Assembly: GCA_029378245.1 (NCBI GenBank)
Contig: JARKIF010000030.1
Span: 124,001 to 188,000 of the forward strand
Length of the DNA stretch: 64,000 bases
Direction of reading: 5' to 3'
From: Roridomyces roridus
Taxonomy: Eukaryota > Basidiomycota > Agaricomycetes > Agaricales > Mycenaceae
The notes beneath the pieces were generated by a model. It was not told the DNA's origin. It saw only the letters and a list, made by a program, of their open reading frames with translations, and did no database searches. The position numbers and the translations under genes are program-made. Of this stretch, positions 54,927 through 64,000 are shown piece by piece; position 1 is the stretch's first letter, and each line of letters opens with the position of its first letter.

Positions 54927-57900
54927 TCAGAACTTCAAGAGTTTTCGATAAAACGCTGCCACCTTGGCTTGCTCATCCGTCAAGATCGGCACGATACCTT
55001 GGGGCAACGGAATCCATTCCTCCCCGTTGGAAACCTCCACGCTCGCATATTCCTCCGCTGCGAAGGTCTTGCCCGCCGCCACAGGACTCAGATCGTCCAC
55101 AGGGAATGGCTTGGAGCGCCGCGTACCGTTAACCCACCGGCACATCGTCGGTGCGACCGGACTGGACTCTCGCTCTTCGCCGTGATTGATCGCAATAGGA
55201 AGGGTAAGGCGGGAGGTCGAGGGAGCGCCAACGTCCCCTTGAGTAATCGGGGCGGGAGGAGTGGGACGCTTCGGGGCTGGTTCTTCCTCGGGAGGACCCG
55301 TGGCGGCTCTCTTGCGGGAAGGCTGCGCGCTACCTGAAGGACGTTCCTCCTCCGTGTCCGCTGCTGCTGCCTGTTTCTGACGAGGCCGGCGGGGCAGCGG
55401 GCGCTGAGGACGCTCTACCCTATCGTCCTCCTCTTCGTCCTGCGCGTGCGCATCCTTGTCGTTGTCACCGTCTTCCTCGTCGCTCAAATCGACGCCACCG
55501 AGCTGTTTGATGAGCTTGGGGGCATCCTTGGCGTAGAGGAGGGTCGACCCGTCGACACCCGTGATGATGGGTACCTTGGCCAGAGCTGCGCCCTCGAGCG
55601 CCATTTCCTCTGCGTCATTGTCAGATTAAAGTGATATATCTGGAGAGTAGCTGACTCACCCTCACTCCACGACTCAATTTCTACCGTATCATCGTCGTCG
55701 TCTTCCTCATCATTCTCGCCGTGGTATTTCGCCTTCATTGCCTCCCAGAGCTTGTACCATTGTTTCTTGGCGTCGCCCTTGATGCTCTTCAAGCTGAAGG
55801 ACTTGCCCGGGTGTGAGCTCTTGAGCGCAATCGGCCAGTTCTTGATGCGCAGGTGATAGGTAACTGCGACATCGGCGAACGTCCAAGAGAACTGCGACTT
55901 TCTCATCAATTTTGAAGGAGGCTCTTCGTTGCGCTCGCGGAAAACGAGACCTATACAATAGCGGTGAGAACGCCATCACGGCAAGGGTGGATGGCGACGA
56001 CGTACAAGCACTATTCAGAAACAGACGCCCAATGGTGCGCGTGAATACGTCGGGCTTCTTGTCCCCAGGGTGCGGGGTGAAATCGATGATGACGGGCTGA
56101 GCATCGCTGCCTTCCGCCTCACGTCGCGCCATCTTGACCATTCTACGTGCAATCAGTTGGGTCTCATCGGGGTGGACGTACAGACGCACCTTAGCATTGC
56201 TGAGAAGTCGAGTAGCTTGGTCTTGATAGCCGTTTCGTAGCTAGCGTGCAGGGTAAAGAAATCTGGTGAGCCACCCCAAATGACTGCCTCGGCCGTGAAT
56301 GAATCGATGGCAAAGCCGAAGACATCCACGTCGCTGGTCTGGTATGTCAGAGTACTCTAAGAGAATATATTAGTATAAGACCCAAGTAAAGACGAGCGTG
56401 GTCTTACCTCCCGAATGAAAGGCTTAACGACCTTGTTCATGACAGCGCGTCCGTGGCCGCTTGCTTTCCTCCCCTCAAATACCACTGCTGTGATACCGGC
56501 GTACCACGCCAGTAACCCCGACTTGATCTCATTCCGTGTCTTCTCGTCGTCTTCTGGGATGTCTTCAAAAAGCGCGGCATACGCGTCTTTGCATTGGCCC
56601 TTGTATTCATCCACGCTCACTATGAAGAGGCGAAAATCAGTATTGGAAACAAGTGCGACCGGACAGACAGAAATGACTCACTTTCTTTGGGTTTCGGGTG
56701 GTCGACGCGATACTTGACTTGGAACGCGTTCCAGGGGTTATCCGTCCTCGACCGCGTTTTGTGGTCGCCCACCGCCTTGAACAGAGCGGATACTCGCTTG
56801 CCAGCGCCACGCGCAATGTTGTGCATGGCTTTCTGGTACGCACGACGCGCCTCATGGGCCTTTTCGAGGTCCTCCTCCCCCAACGGCCCCGGTTTGAGGT
56901 CCCAAGCGACGCCCTCGTCCTCCTCCCCATCTGACTCTGGTTCGCCCTCCTCATCTTCACCCGCGTGCGACTCGGCGTCTTCCTCGACGGCCTTGGACTT
57001 GCCCTTGCGTTTGGCCCTTGCCGTTGTTTCTGCCTCCATGGCTTCAAAGTCTTCTTCATCCTGCTCCTCGTAGTCCACCGCGGCTGGGAACTCCTTCTCC
57101 AATCGAGCTCGAGTGTCGGCCTCGGTCGTGCTGAAGTCCGAGACCGACCTGTCGTCGTCGTCGTCGTCCTTAGCGTCAACACCGACGGCGGCGTTGCGAT
57201 TCCGAAGCACACGTGTGGCAGGAGAAGGCTGCATCCGCAGATGCTCTCCCGGTCCTCGCTGCTGCAGCTGTTGATACGCCTCCGCACGATCCAGCCAAGT
57301 TTGTGGCGCGTTGGGAAGAGTGGCTTTGCGGCGAGAGGGGAGACCGGGAGGCCTCGTGGGGGATTCGTCTCCGCCCTGTGGGGATGGCGACGAAGGAGGG
57401 AGGGAAGACGGACGGGCAGGGGTGGGTGGCAGAGGTGGGCGCTGCCTCTCACGTTTACGCTGCTGCTGCTGTTTCACGAGTACCGTCAAATCCAGCTTTG
57501 GAGGCGGCGCGACCTTAGCGAGAGCGCGCTGGTCCTTTCAGTAAGTATAGACAACGCTTGGTCAATGGAAACACTGACCTTGGGGTCAACATCATCGTTC
57601 TCTTGGTCAAGTTCGTGGCGTTGGCTCTCCTTTTCCGCGCGCGTCTCCTCAGCTAGGCGATCCATGGCTTTGCGCATCCGTTCAGAATGCTGAATACCAT
57701 GCATATTAGTCTCACGTCGCGCCCCTCAGTGAAACACATACTGGTCGGCGTTCCTCCAGCTCGACCTGCCGCTCAGCGTTGTCGTCGACCCCAGAATTGT
57801 CGTCTCCGTCGAGGTCAAAGTCAGCGCGCTGGTTCTTGAAGTCAAAGTCGTCGAAAGGGTCGTCGAGATCACCCTGCGGGCGTGTGGGTAGGTCGATGTC

Positions 57901-58718
57901 CTCGTCGTCGACGAAAGGCGTAGGAGAGCGTGATTTACGCTGTAAAGAGGTTAGCATACGCAGCCAAGGCCAATACATGCCACATACTGCGACTGGAGAG
58001 TTGGGCTCGACGAGAGGCTGCTCCTCTTCGTCGAGGAGGTCTTGCTCGGGGACAATGGGGACGGCGTCGTCTTCCTCTTCTTCGTCAAGGAGGAGGTCTT
58101 GCTGAGGGACGACGGGGGCTGCATCATCTTCCTCCTCTTCGTCAAGGAGAAGGTCTTGCTCGGGGACTTCGTCGGGGATGGGGACACCAGCATCCTGAAG
58201 AACATCAGGGATGTGCTCTTCGACGACAGAGAGAGGCTGTGAGTCGTGCTGCGACAGCTATGAGCCGAAGAATCCGAGGATAATGGCAGGATACGCACTG
58301 TGTTTTCGTCAAGGCATGCAGCTTCTTCCATTTGCACATCGGTGGCGGGTTCTTGTTCTTCGGGCTGTTCGTCTAGACGAGCCTGCTGCACAACGCGTAA
58401 GTTATGGGGAAGCCTGTGGATTGCCGCGCGCGCGTACCTCGTCGGCGTTCTGGCCACTTCTGAGGTTCCGGCCGTGCGTTGGTCTTTCGACCTTGGAATT
58501 GGCCTTCTTCCCCGTCTGGCGACTATTTTTAGTCTTGGAGGAATTGGGAACTGCTTTCTGGAGAAATTGTAAGACCCCCAAGCCCGCGCAAGCACTGGGA
58601 CAAATACCGCGGTGGACATCTTCTTTTTCTTGGCAGTGGATGTTTTCTTGGGCTCTTGGGTGAGCGGAACCGGTTTGTCGGCTTGACGCGCGCTCCTGCG
58701 TACAGGGAGTGTGGACAT
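54927..58718 (-). CDS. Acidic, probably nuclear protein of unknown function
   Basis: Twelve exons (58718-58608, 58557-58438, 58385-58299, 58236-57988, 57939-57742, 57689-57579, 57534-56682, 56619-56408, 56356-56190, 56142-56012, 55950-55660, 55609-54927) join in one frame to 1070 aa. Lys-rich N-terminus (MSTLPVRRSARQADKPVPL), a Glu/Asp-rich repeat region, KNQRADFDLDGDDNSG, charged helix ERMRKAMDRLAEETRAEKE, a long disordered Pro/Asp-rich stretch, then a folded-looking centre: NPWNAFQVKYR, GLLAWYAGITAVVFEGRKAS, DVFGFAIDSFTAEAVIWGG, QPVIIDFTPHPGDKKPDV and WTFADVAVTYHLRIKNWP. The C-terminal tail is again acidic and Ser/Pro-rich. I know of no named domain for the centre. It is divergent from the Spt5-like gene across 2.1 kb of repeats. 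Confidence 0.75.
57990..58190 (-). repeat. Coding minisatellite in exon 4
   Basis: Three imperfect units of about 60 nt encode VPEQDLLLDEEEEDDA, VPQQDLLLDEEEEDDA and VPEQDLLDEEEQP in the acidic protein. Confidence 0.8.
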
Positions 58719-58989
58719 GAGGAGGTTGTTGTGAAGATGGGTGTTGGCTAGAGGAAGATGGGTCTTGGTTTGTGGTCAAAGTAATTCAGCGTTGGTCGCG
58801 TCGCTCTTGCGCGGACAATAAGGCGCGTAAAACCACCGTACAATGGTGTCGAAGATTTCCCGTGATGCTGCGGAATGACGCTTGGGTCGCTTGGGAGGAC
58901 AATGAGGCGCGCGCGCGCGAGACCATCGCACAATGGAGTGATTTATCGACAAATTCATTCGGTCAGAAATGGGAATACAGTGCCATTGT

Positions 58990-59810
58990 CTGAGGTGGTT
59001 AAAAGGCGCGCAGGCCAGAACTCCAGTCTTCTCTCCTTCTCTTGCCCGTCTCATCCCATCCAGCCTTGGACGTCGCGCCCTGAGTCTCGTCGCCGTCGTC
59101 CCTCAAACTCCTCCTCCCTAGCCCCTCTGCCTCTCTTTCGTCCCTTGCCACTGGATTCAGCGCGCGTTGAGGTCAGTGATTCAATCGTCGTCTTCACGCC
59201 TGGGACTTACTCTTCTCATCCAGCCTTGGACGTTTGTCTCAGGTGGTTAAAAGGCGCGCAGGCCAGAAATCCAGTCTTCTTTCGACCGTCTCATCCCATC
59301 CAGCCTTGGATGTCGCGCCCTGAGTATGAGGGTCAGTAATTGGCTTCTCAGCGTCATCCCTCAAACTCACCCTCCCTAGCCAGTCTTCTCTCGCCCGTCT
59401 CATCCCATCCAGCCTTGGACGTCGCACCCTGAGTCAGTAATTGGCTTGTCGCCGTCGTCCCTCAAACTCATCCTCCCTAGCCCCCCTGCCTCTCTTTCGT
59501 CCCTTGGCACTGGATTCAGCGCACGTGCCTGCGCCCCGACGCCTGCCTGGCCCAAGCGCTGTGGATTGAGGTCAGTGATTCAATCGTCGTCTTCACGCTG
59601 GGGACTTACTCTTTTCATCCAGCCTTGGACGTTTGTCCTTAGCAGTATGTCCTCCTCTCTCGTCCCTTGCCACTGGATTCAGCGCGCGCGCCTGCGCCCC
59701 GACGCCTGCCTGGCCCAAGCTCTGTGGATTGAGGTCAGTGATTCAGTCGTCTTGACCGCTGGGGACTTACTCTTCCCATCCTCGCCTTCTCCTTAGTCGT
59801 ATGTCCTCCT
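58990..59810. repeat. Complex repeat block between divergent genes
   Basis: CATCCAGCCTTGGACGT occurs at least five times, alternating with larger blocks that share CCTCTCTTTCGTCCCTTG, CACTGGATTCAGCGC and GTCAGTGATTCAATCGTCGT. Units are partial and nested, as after repeated tandem duplication. No coding potential. Confidence 0.8.
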
Positions 59811-60117
59811 TGCAGCCCGCCGCGTACGCCTTGATTTCAGATCTGTGGCGCCCGACAACTGGTCTCGGCGTCGTCGGTGGTGCGTGTCGTCTCATAAGGT
59901 CCTTTTCTTCTTCTTTGTTGCTCGTTCTGCTCTCACATTGCTCCAGTGCTCCAGTGCTCTTTGTCCTACGTATTCCTATTGTGGCCCTCCATCTCTATCT
60001 CCCATGGCCCTTCCGCCCCGCCCGACTCCAGCCAGCGGTGACGCCGACATGGGAGTCAAGACGAAGTGGCCGAAGGCTTTCAAACTCCGCCAGCCACCTG
60101 ACTTGTAGGCAGGTGAC

Positions 60118-60186
60118 GTCGCTGATCTTCGGCGGTCGAGCCGTCGATGTGATCAATCAACGGCTCGAGTCCCGAAGATCAGCGAC
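60118..60186. repeat. Long hairpin upstream of the KOW gene
   Basis: Arms GTCGCTGATCTTCGG/TCGAGCCGT (60118-60132, 60136-60144) pair with 60160-60168 and 60172-60186: 24 bp in total with one 3x3 internal loop and a 15-nt apical loop. It sits about 640 nt before the gene's ATG. Confidence 0.85.
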
Positions 60187-60827
60187 GGCAGCTTGCACTT
60201 GTTGATACTGTATAGTGTACAGCCACCTTTTTCGGCTTGACTCATACCTCCACGATCCCGCCCCAGTCGGTCCCTCCTGTGAGTATGCCCGCCCTCCGTC
60301 GTCGTAGTCAGTAGCGTAGTAATTTTAATGAATTCTCTTCGACGCCTGACGCGTCTCCCCTCCGTTTACGCCCAAGGCGCTGTGAAAAACAACGGAAAAA
60401 AAGATATGACGGCTATACTTGGCGCCGCCCGACAGACACAGTCGGCATTCTCGATACGAGCGTATCACTGACGAGCTCCTAGTACCCTCTTGCCTGCTCT
60501 GCCCCATGCCTGCTGATACTGAGGCTCTTGAAGGCGTCGTCGCGCCAAGTCACGTCATCGCCGCCAGCGACACCAATACATACGCCGACCCCAATACTGC
60601 CATGCCTTCGAACGACGACGCTTCCGTCTCTGCCCCACCCGAGCATGCATCATCCCCGCCCATCCTCCCTGACACGTCCTCGCGAGATGCGTTCCTCGAT
60701 TCCGCGCTCCCCATGCCCAATTCCCCACCATTCGTACGCGCGTTTTCGTAGCTTACTTCCATCTGGACTGATTCGTTTCAAGCACGTCCCAACTCTCGCT
60801 CTCCCGCTAAATACAGCCCTCGAAACA

Positions 60828-63800
60828 ATGGAAACCAGCACCTTGGGCGCGCACCAGGTACGCTATGCCTTGCCCCTCATTCTGTGTGACGATCTCAATC
60901 TATTAGCAGCTTTTTGACAACGACGACAACATGGATATCGACTATGAGGCATCTACCTCCGCTCCAGAACGATACGTCGTTCGCCTTCCAAAACGACCCT
61001 CGGAATACATCGTACGTCTTGAAGCTGATCCCAGTCCACGTTCCTAACATTTCACAGTCTCCTCCACCTTCTAAACGCGCGCGCACGACCTCAGACGCAG
61101 AACAGAAGGACGAGCCGTATGAAAGACGGCAATGGAGGAAAAGACGCAAGGTGTTGCGCCGAATCACAGCGTGGGTGGAGGGGCTCTCGGAGCAGGAGGA
61201 GGAGCATCCAGGACTAGGAGTGACTGCGGTGGATTATGATACAGACCCAGAGTCAGAGGAGTTAGAGGTTTGTCGTTTTCTTTCATTTCATTCCAGTCTC
61301 TCTGACCGAATACTTAGATCACCGAGTCCGAGTTTGAAGCACGGTTAATGGACCTCCAAGGACCTGATAGTGGCGATGAAGAGCGTCTCTCCTTGTCCGA
61401 CGAAGGTAAATCTGGACTTCAGCCAGAACCCAAATCTCAAGCTGACCAGATCTTTCTCAGAAGAGGACCACAATCCTTTCGACGTCACAGCCGACAACTC
61501 TGACCGTGAAGGCCCAGTTTCTGAAGACGAGGACGAAGACGCGCTCGATATTGAGATGCCCGCAGATAGAGGTCAGTATTGTTTTTATTTCTCGTATGAC
61601 TGCTCACACGTTTCAGCATTTGTTGCGAGTAACGACGAGGACAACGGGGATTCCATAGATTTCTACCTCCGCGCGAACGCCATGGTCATGCGCGCTGAGG
61701 ACGATGTACCTTCTCCCATAATAGAAGAGTCCAAACGCTCGAAGAAGCCCAAATCGAAACGAGCTCGTTCATCGTCTCCCAAATCCGAATCCAAAAGAGC
61801 CCGTTCATCGTCTCCCAAACCCAGATCGAAAAAAGTGCCTGCTCGTGCAGCGCCTCCGGCCGCGGTGTTGAGCTTCTTAGATTTGGCCGCGAAGGACTCT
61901 GACGGTGAGGAAGACGACGAGGGCGAAAATAGTGTTGCTGGTGGTAAGTCCTCGTCGTTTCATGTCGAAGAGACTGAATGAATGAAAAAAGATTTCATCG
62001 TCGACGACCAGCCGTTCAACGTCAATGACCAGAACCTGTACAAGATTGACGACGACGACGAGGAGCCCTTCGACGGGCTGGTGGACGAGCTGCAGCTGCA
62101 GCAAGATCAGGAGCAGCGAAAACGCAGGCAGCGACGATACGCACAAGACCTACAGCAGGAGCATCAGCGGGAGCAACGACGGCAGGGTGTTTCGTCGTCT
62201 TCAGCAGCGTACCCCGAGGAAGACGTTGACCCCCAGCTCGCACAGAACATACGCAAGGTCATGCGAGAGGTTAGACCTAACGACCCCGCGTTCGCCGAAG
62301 ACCCCAAACCCAAACACCCTTTGGTGCGCAAAGGAGATTGGGTCTTACTCGAACGGGATCCCCGTGTGGTAGCGTACGTGCTGGATGACAGTGCACGCCG
62401 TTTCGTCGTCGCAAACATCGTCGTCGAAAACAAGACGGAAAACCCCGAGAACAAGACGGAAAACCCAAAAGGCCTGCGAATCCGCACCAAGCGCAAGCCA
62501 GTGACGCGCAAAGCAGCCCCCGTGGTGCATCCCACTGCCGACGATCTCCGCCCCTTCAAAAGTGCCCATCTCCGATTTGCAAAACCTTACTGGGGACGTA
62601 CCTCCTACGCTCTCAGTCCTGGCGATCGAGCCTTCGTCGTTGACGGTCCCCACTGCAAATTTAGTGGATTGGTCGACCACCTGCTGAAGAACGAGCATGG
62701 CGAATTCGTGGCCGTGCTCGTCGGCTGGCCGTCTGAGACCCCGCATCCCACGATTTCGCAGCTGCGCCGACACCTTCTGGACCCAGGCCCCGTTCCCCGC
62801 ATCTGTGATCGTGTGCTCGTGGTCGATGGGCCCTACCGAGACAAGGTGGCTACCATCGAGTCCATCGAAGGACACATCATCAGGATTGGGAACTCGTCGA
62901 TGGTGGAGCCTGTAGAAGTGGAGATCGGGCACGTCGCTAGATATTTTTTACCAGGGGATTCGGTATGGATGGCTGGCGAGGACCAGGGCGGTCTTCTGAC
63001 GGAGATGCAGCCATCGCTGGGCATGGTTTCCATCCTTGTCGATCCGCAGAGAGGCTTGGTATGTGCTTGAATAATGCTCTGGGCACCCACTGACCGTGAA
63101 TGCTAGATGAAGGAAGTCCCTCAGTCAGAAATCCACTTCGACTGGTCGGATTATCTGGGGTCCTGGACGCGCATCATTCCTTGGGGTCCATTGACTGACC
63201 AAGACCACGAGCGCGAGGAGCTCAAACTGCGAGCTCTCGTTGACGATGCTTACAAGCTAATGAAGTCTGAGAAAAAATCCGCCGCCGGCGGTATAACCTC
63301 GCGGCGCAAGCTGGTGGCCATTGCGAAGGCTGAGCACGCGTATAGGCAGAATCGGTGGTGGGACGCCGTCCAAGAACTAAAGGTGGCGACGGACCTCGAG
63401 CTCGAGGACGACGAGCATATCACTCGTCGACTGGCGGCAGTAATCTCGGCTCGGGCGAATGGGGCACTCAAGAAAACTCGAGAGCACAGCGAAGATCTGA
63501 CGGATTTCAATCGTAAGATGATGAAGACGGGGCTGCGTTTTGAAGGATTGGAAGTCAAGATTATCGCTCCAAATTATGGGTCGCGCACACTGAAAGAAAT
63601 AATAACGGGGGACCACGACTCCGAGGCCCGTCGCCGGCGGGAGAAGCTTAACAATGCCAAGGAGCTCCTTCGCCTCTGCCGACATGATCTGGAAGGGATA
63701 TTGGCCACCGTCTCCTACGACAAACACGCGCCGGTCGAAAACGTCCCTATCGAGTACATCGTGGAATGGGAGTAAGTGAATTTGCATGTCTTCCCTTTGC

Positions 63801-64000
63801 ATGTATTCATTTGAATGTAGAACCCAAATCCCGCTCTCCCGCGCCGTCTATGTCAAGCACGGCTGGAATTCTCGCACCTTCCAGCTGCCCGAGCCTCTCC
63901 CTCCTGCCCCTGCTCCCCCGCCTGCACGACCACCGACTCCGCCGCCCGACCCCTCAAGTTCCTTGTTGCCGTTCGAGTTGCCCGGAGAGACAGACGGTTC
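60828..64000 (+). CDS. Spt5/KOW-motif-like protein, cut by right edge
   Basis: Exons 60828-60857, 60910-61011, 61058-61267, 61318-61405, 61461-61571, 61617-61943, 61992-63058, 63107-63771, and about 63820 to the edge, one continuous frame. The N-terminal about 300 residues are acidic or Ser/Lys-rich, with a repeated KRARSSSPK motif. From exon 7 on KOW-like segments appear: GDWVLLERDPRVVAYVLDD, LSPGDRAFVVDGPHCKFSGL, ICDRVLVVDGPYRDKVATIE and LPGDSVWMAGEDQGGLL, a pattern typical of Spt5-type elongation factors, whose KOW modules contact RNA polymerase II and nucleic acid. The NGN domain is not obvious, so this is likely an Spt5-like paralogue, a type multicopy in agaricomycetes, rather than the essential factor. 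A short exon or uORF (MPADTEALEG, from 60506) lies upstream and does not join in frame. Confidence 0.7.

Noticed and set aside
56637..57693. Long frames of 240-270 codons on both strands overlapping the acidic gene
   Set aside because: Shadows of a biased coding exon; they lack splice partners, and the exon chain in the chosen frame is consistent over twelve exons.

Overview
The window reads as nuclear DNA of a mushroom-forming basidiomycete (Agaricomycetes). Most genes are split by 45-60 nt introns, and the gene content is typical of that group: F-box/LRR-like, MYND, BTB, C2H2 and seven-helix membrane-protein families, a secreted S10 serine carboxypeptidase, NmrA-like and SDR enzymes, an integrase-core gene and an Spt5/KOW-like gene. 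There are no operons, bacterial ribosome binding sites or CRISPR arrays. Genus is not claimed; identifications rest on motifs and on alignment of copies within the window.

Layout. 0-3.6 kb: array of alpha/beta-hydrolase copies, one intact, two broken. 3.8-7 kb: C2H2 gene, decayed PIF1-like helicase piece, MYND gene. 7-11 kb: two tail-to-tail F-box/LRR genes and a deleted copy of their junction. 11.8-18 kb: three copies of a seven-helix membrane protein, two from a segmental duplication. 18-29 kb: F-box fragment, NmrA-like gene, four more F-box loci; one is split by two nested transposons, one has shrunk to a 102-codon remnant. 29-36 kb: secreted protein of unknown function, S10 carboxypeptidase, SDR pseudogene. 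35.6-38.5 kb: two F-box-type genes, each with one disabling change. 39-43 kb: BTB gene and an integrase-core gene. 43.6-47.8 kb: a large multi-exon gene with an N-terminal Cys-rich module and a C-terminal HPD motif. 48-54.9 kb: gene-poor and repeat-rich, with a GTGGGTATACCCAC palindrome array and two tRNA-like (SINE-like) units. 54.9-64 kb: a 12-exon acidic protein gene facing away from an Spt5/KOW-like gene that runs off the right edge.

The main theme is birth and death of multigene families. About ten F-box/LRR loci show every stage from intact to remnant, and several breaks have a readable cause: nested insertions with target duplications, a 4-bp insertion at TA, exon-intron tandem duplication, large in-frame deletion. 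No coherent new multi-gene system is evident; the novelty is in the elements and in how they remodel genes. Exon coordinates are manual; where given they keep an open frame.
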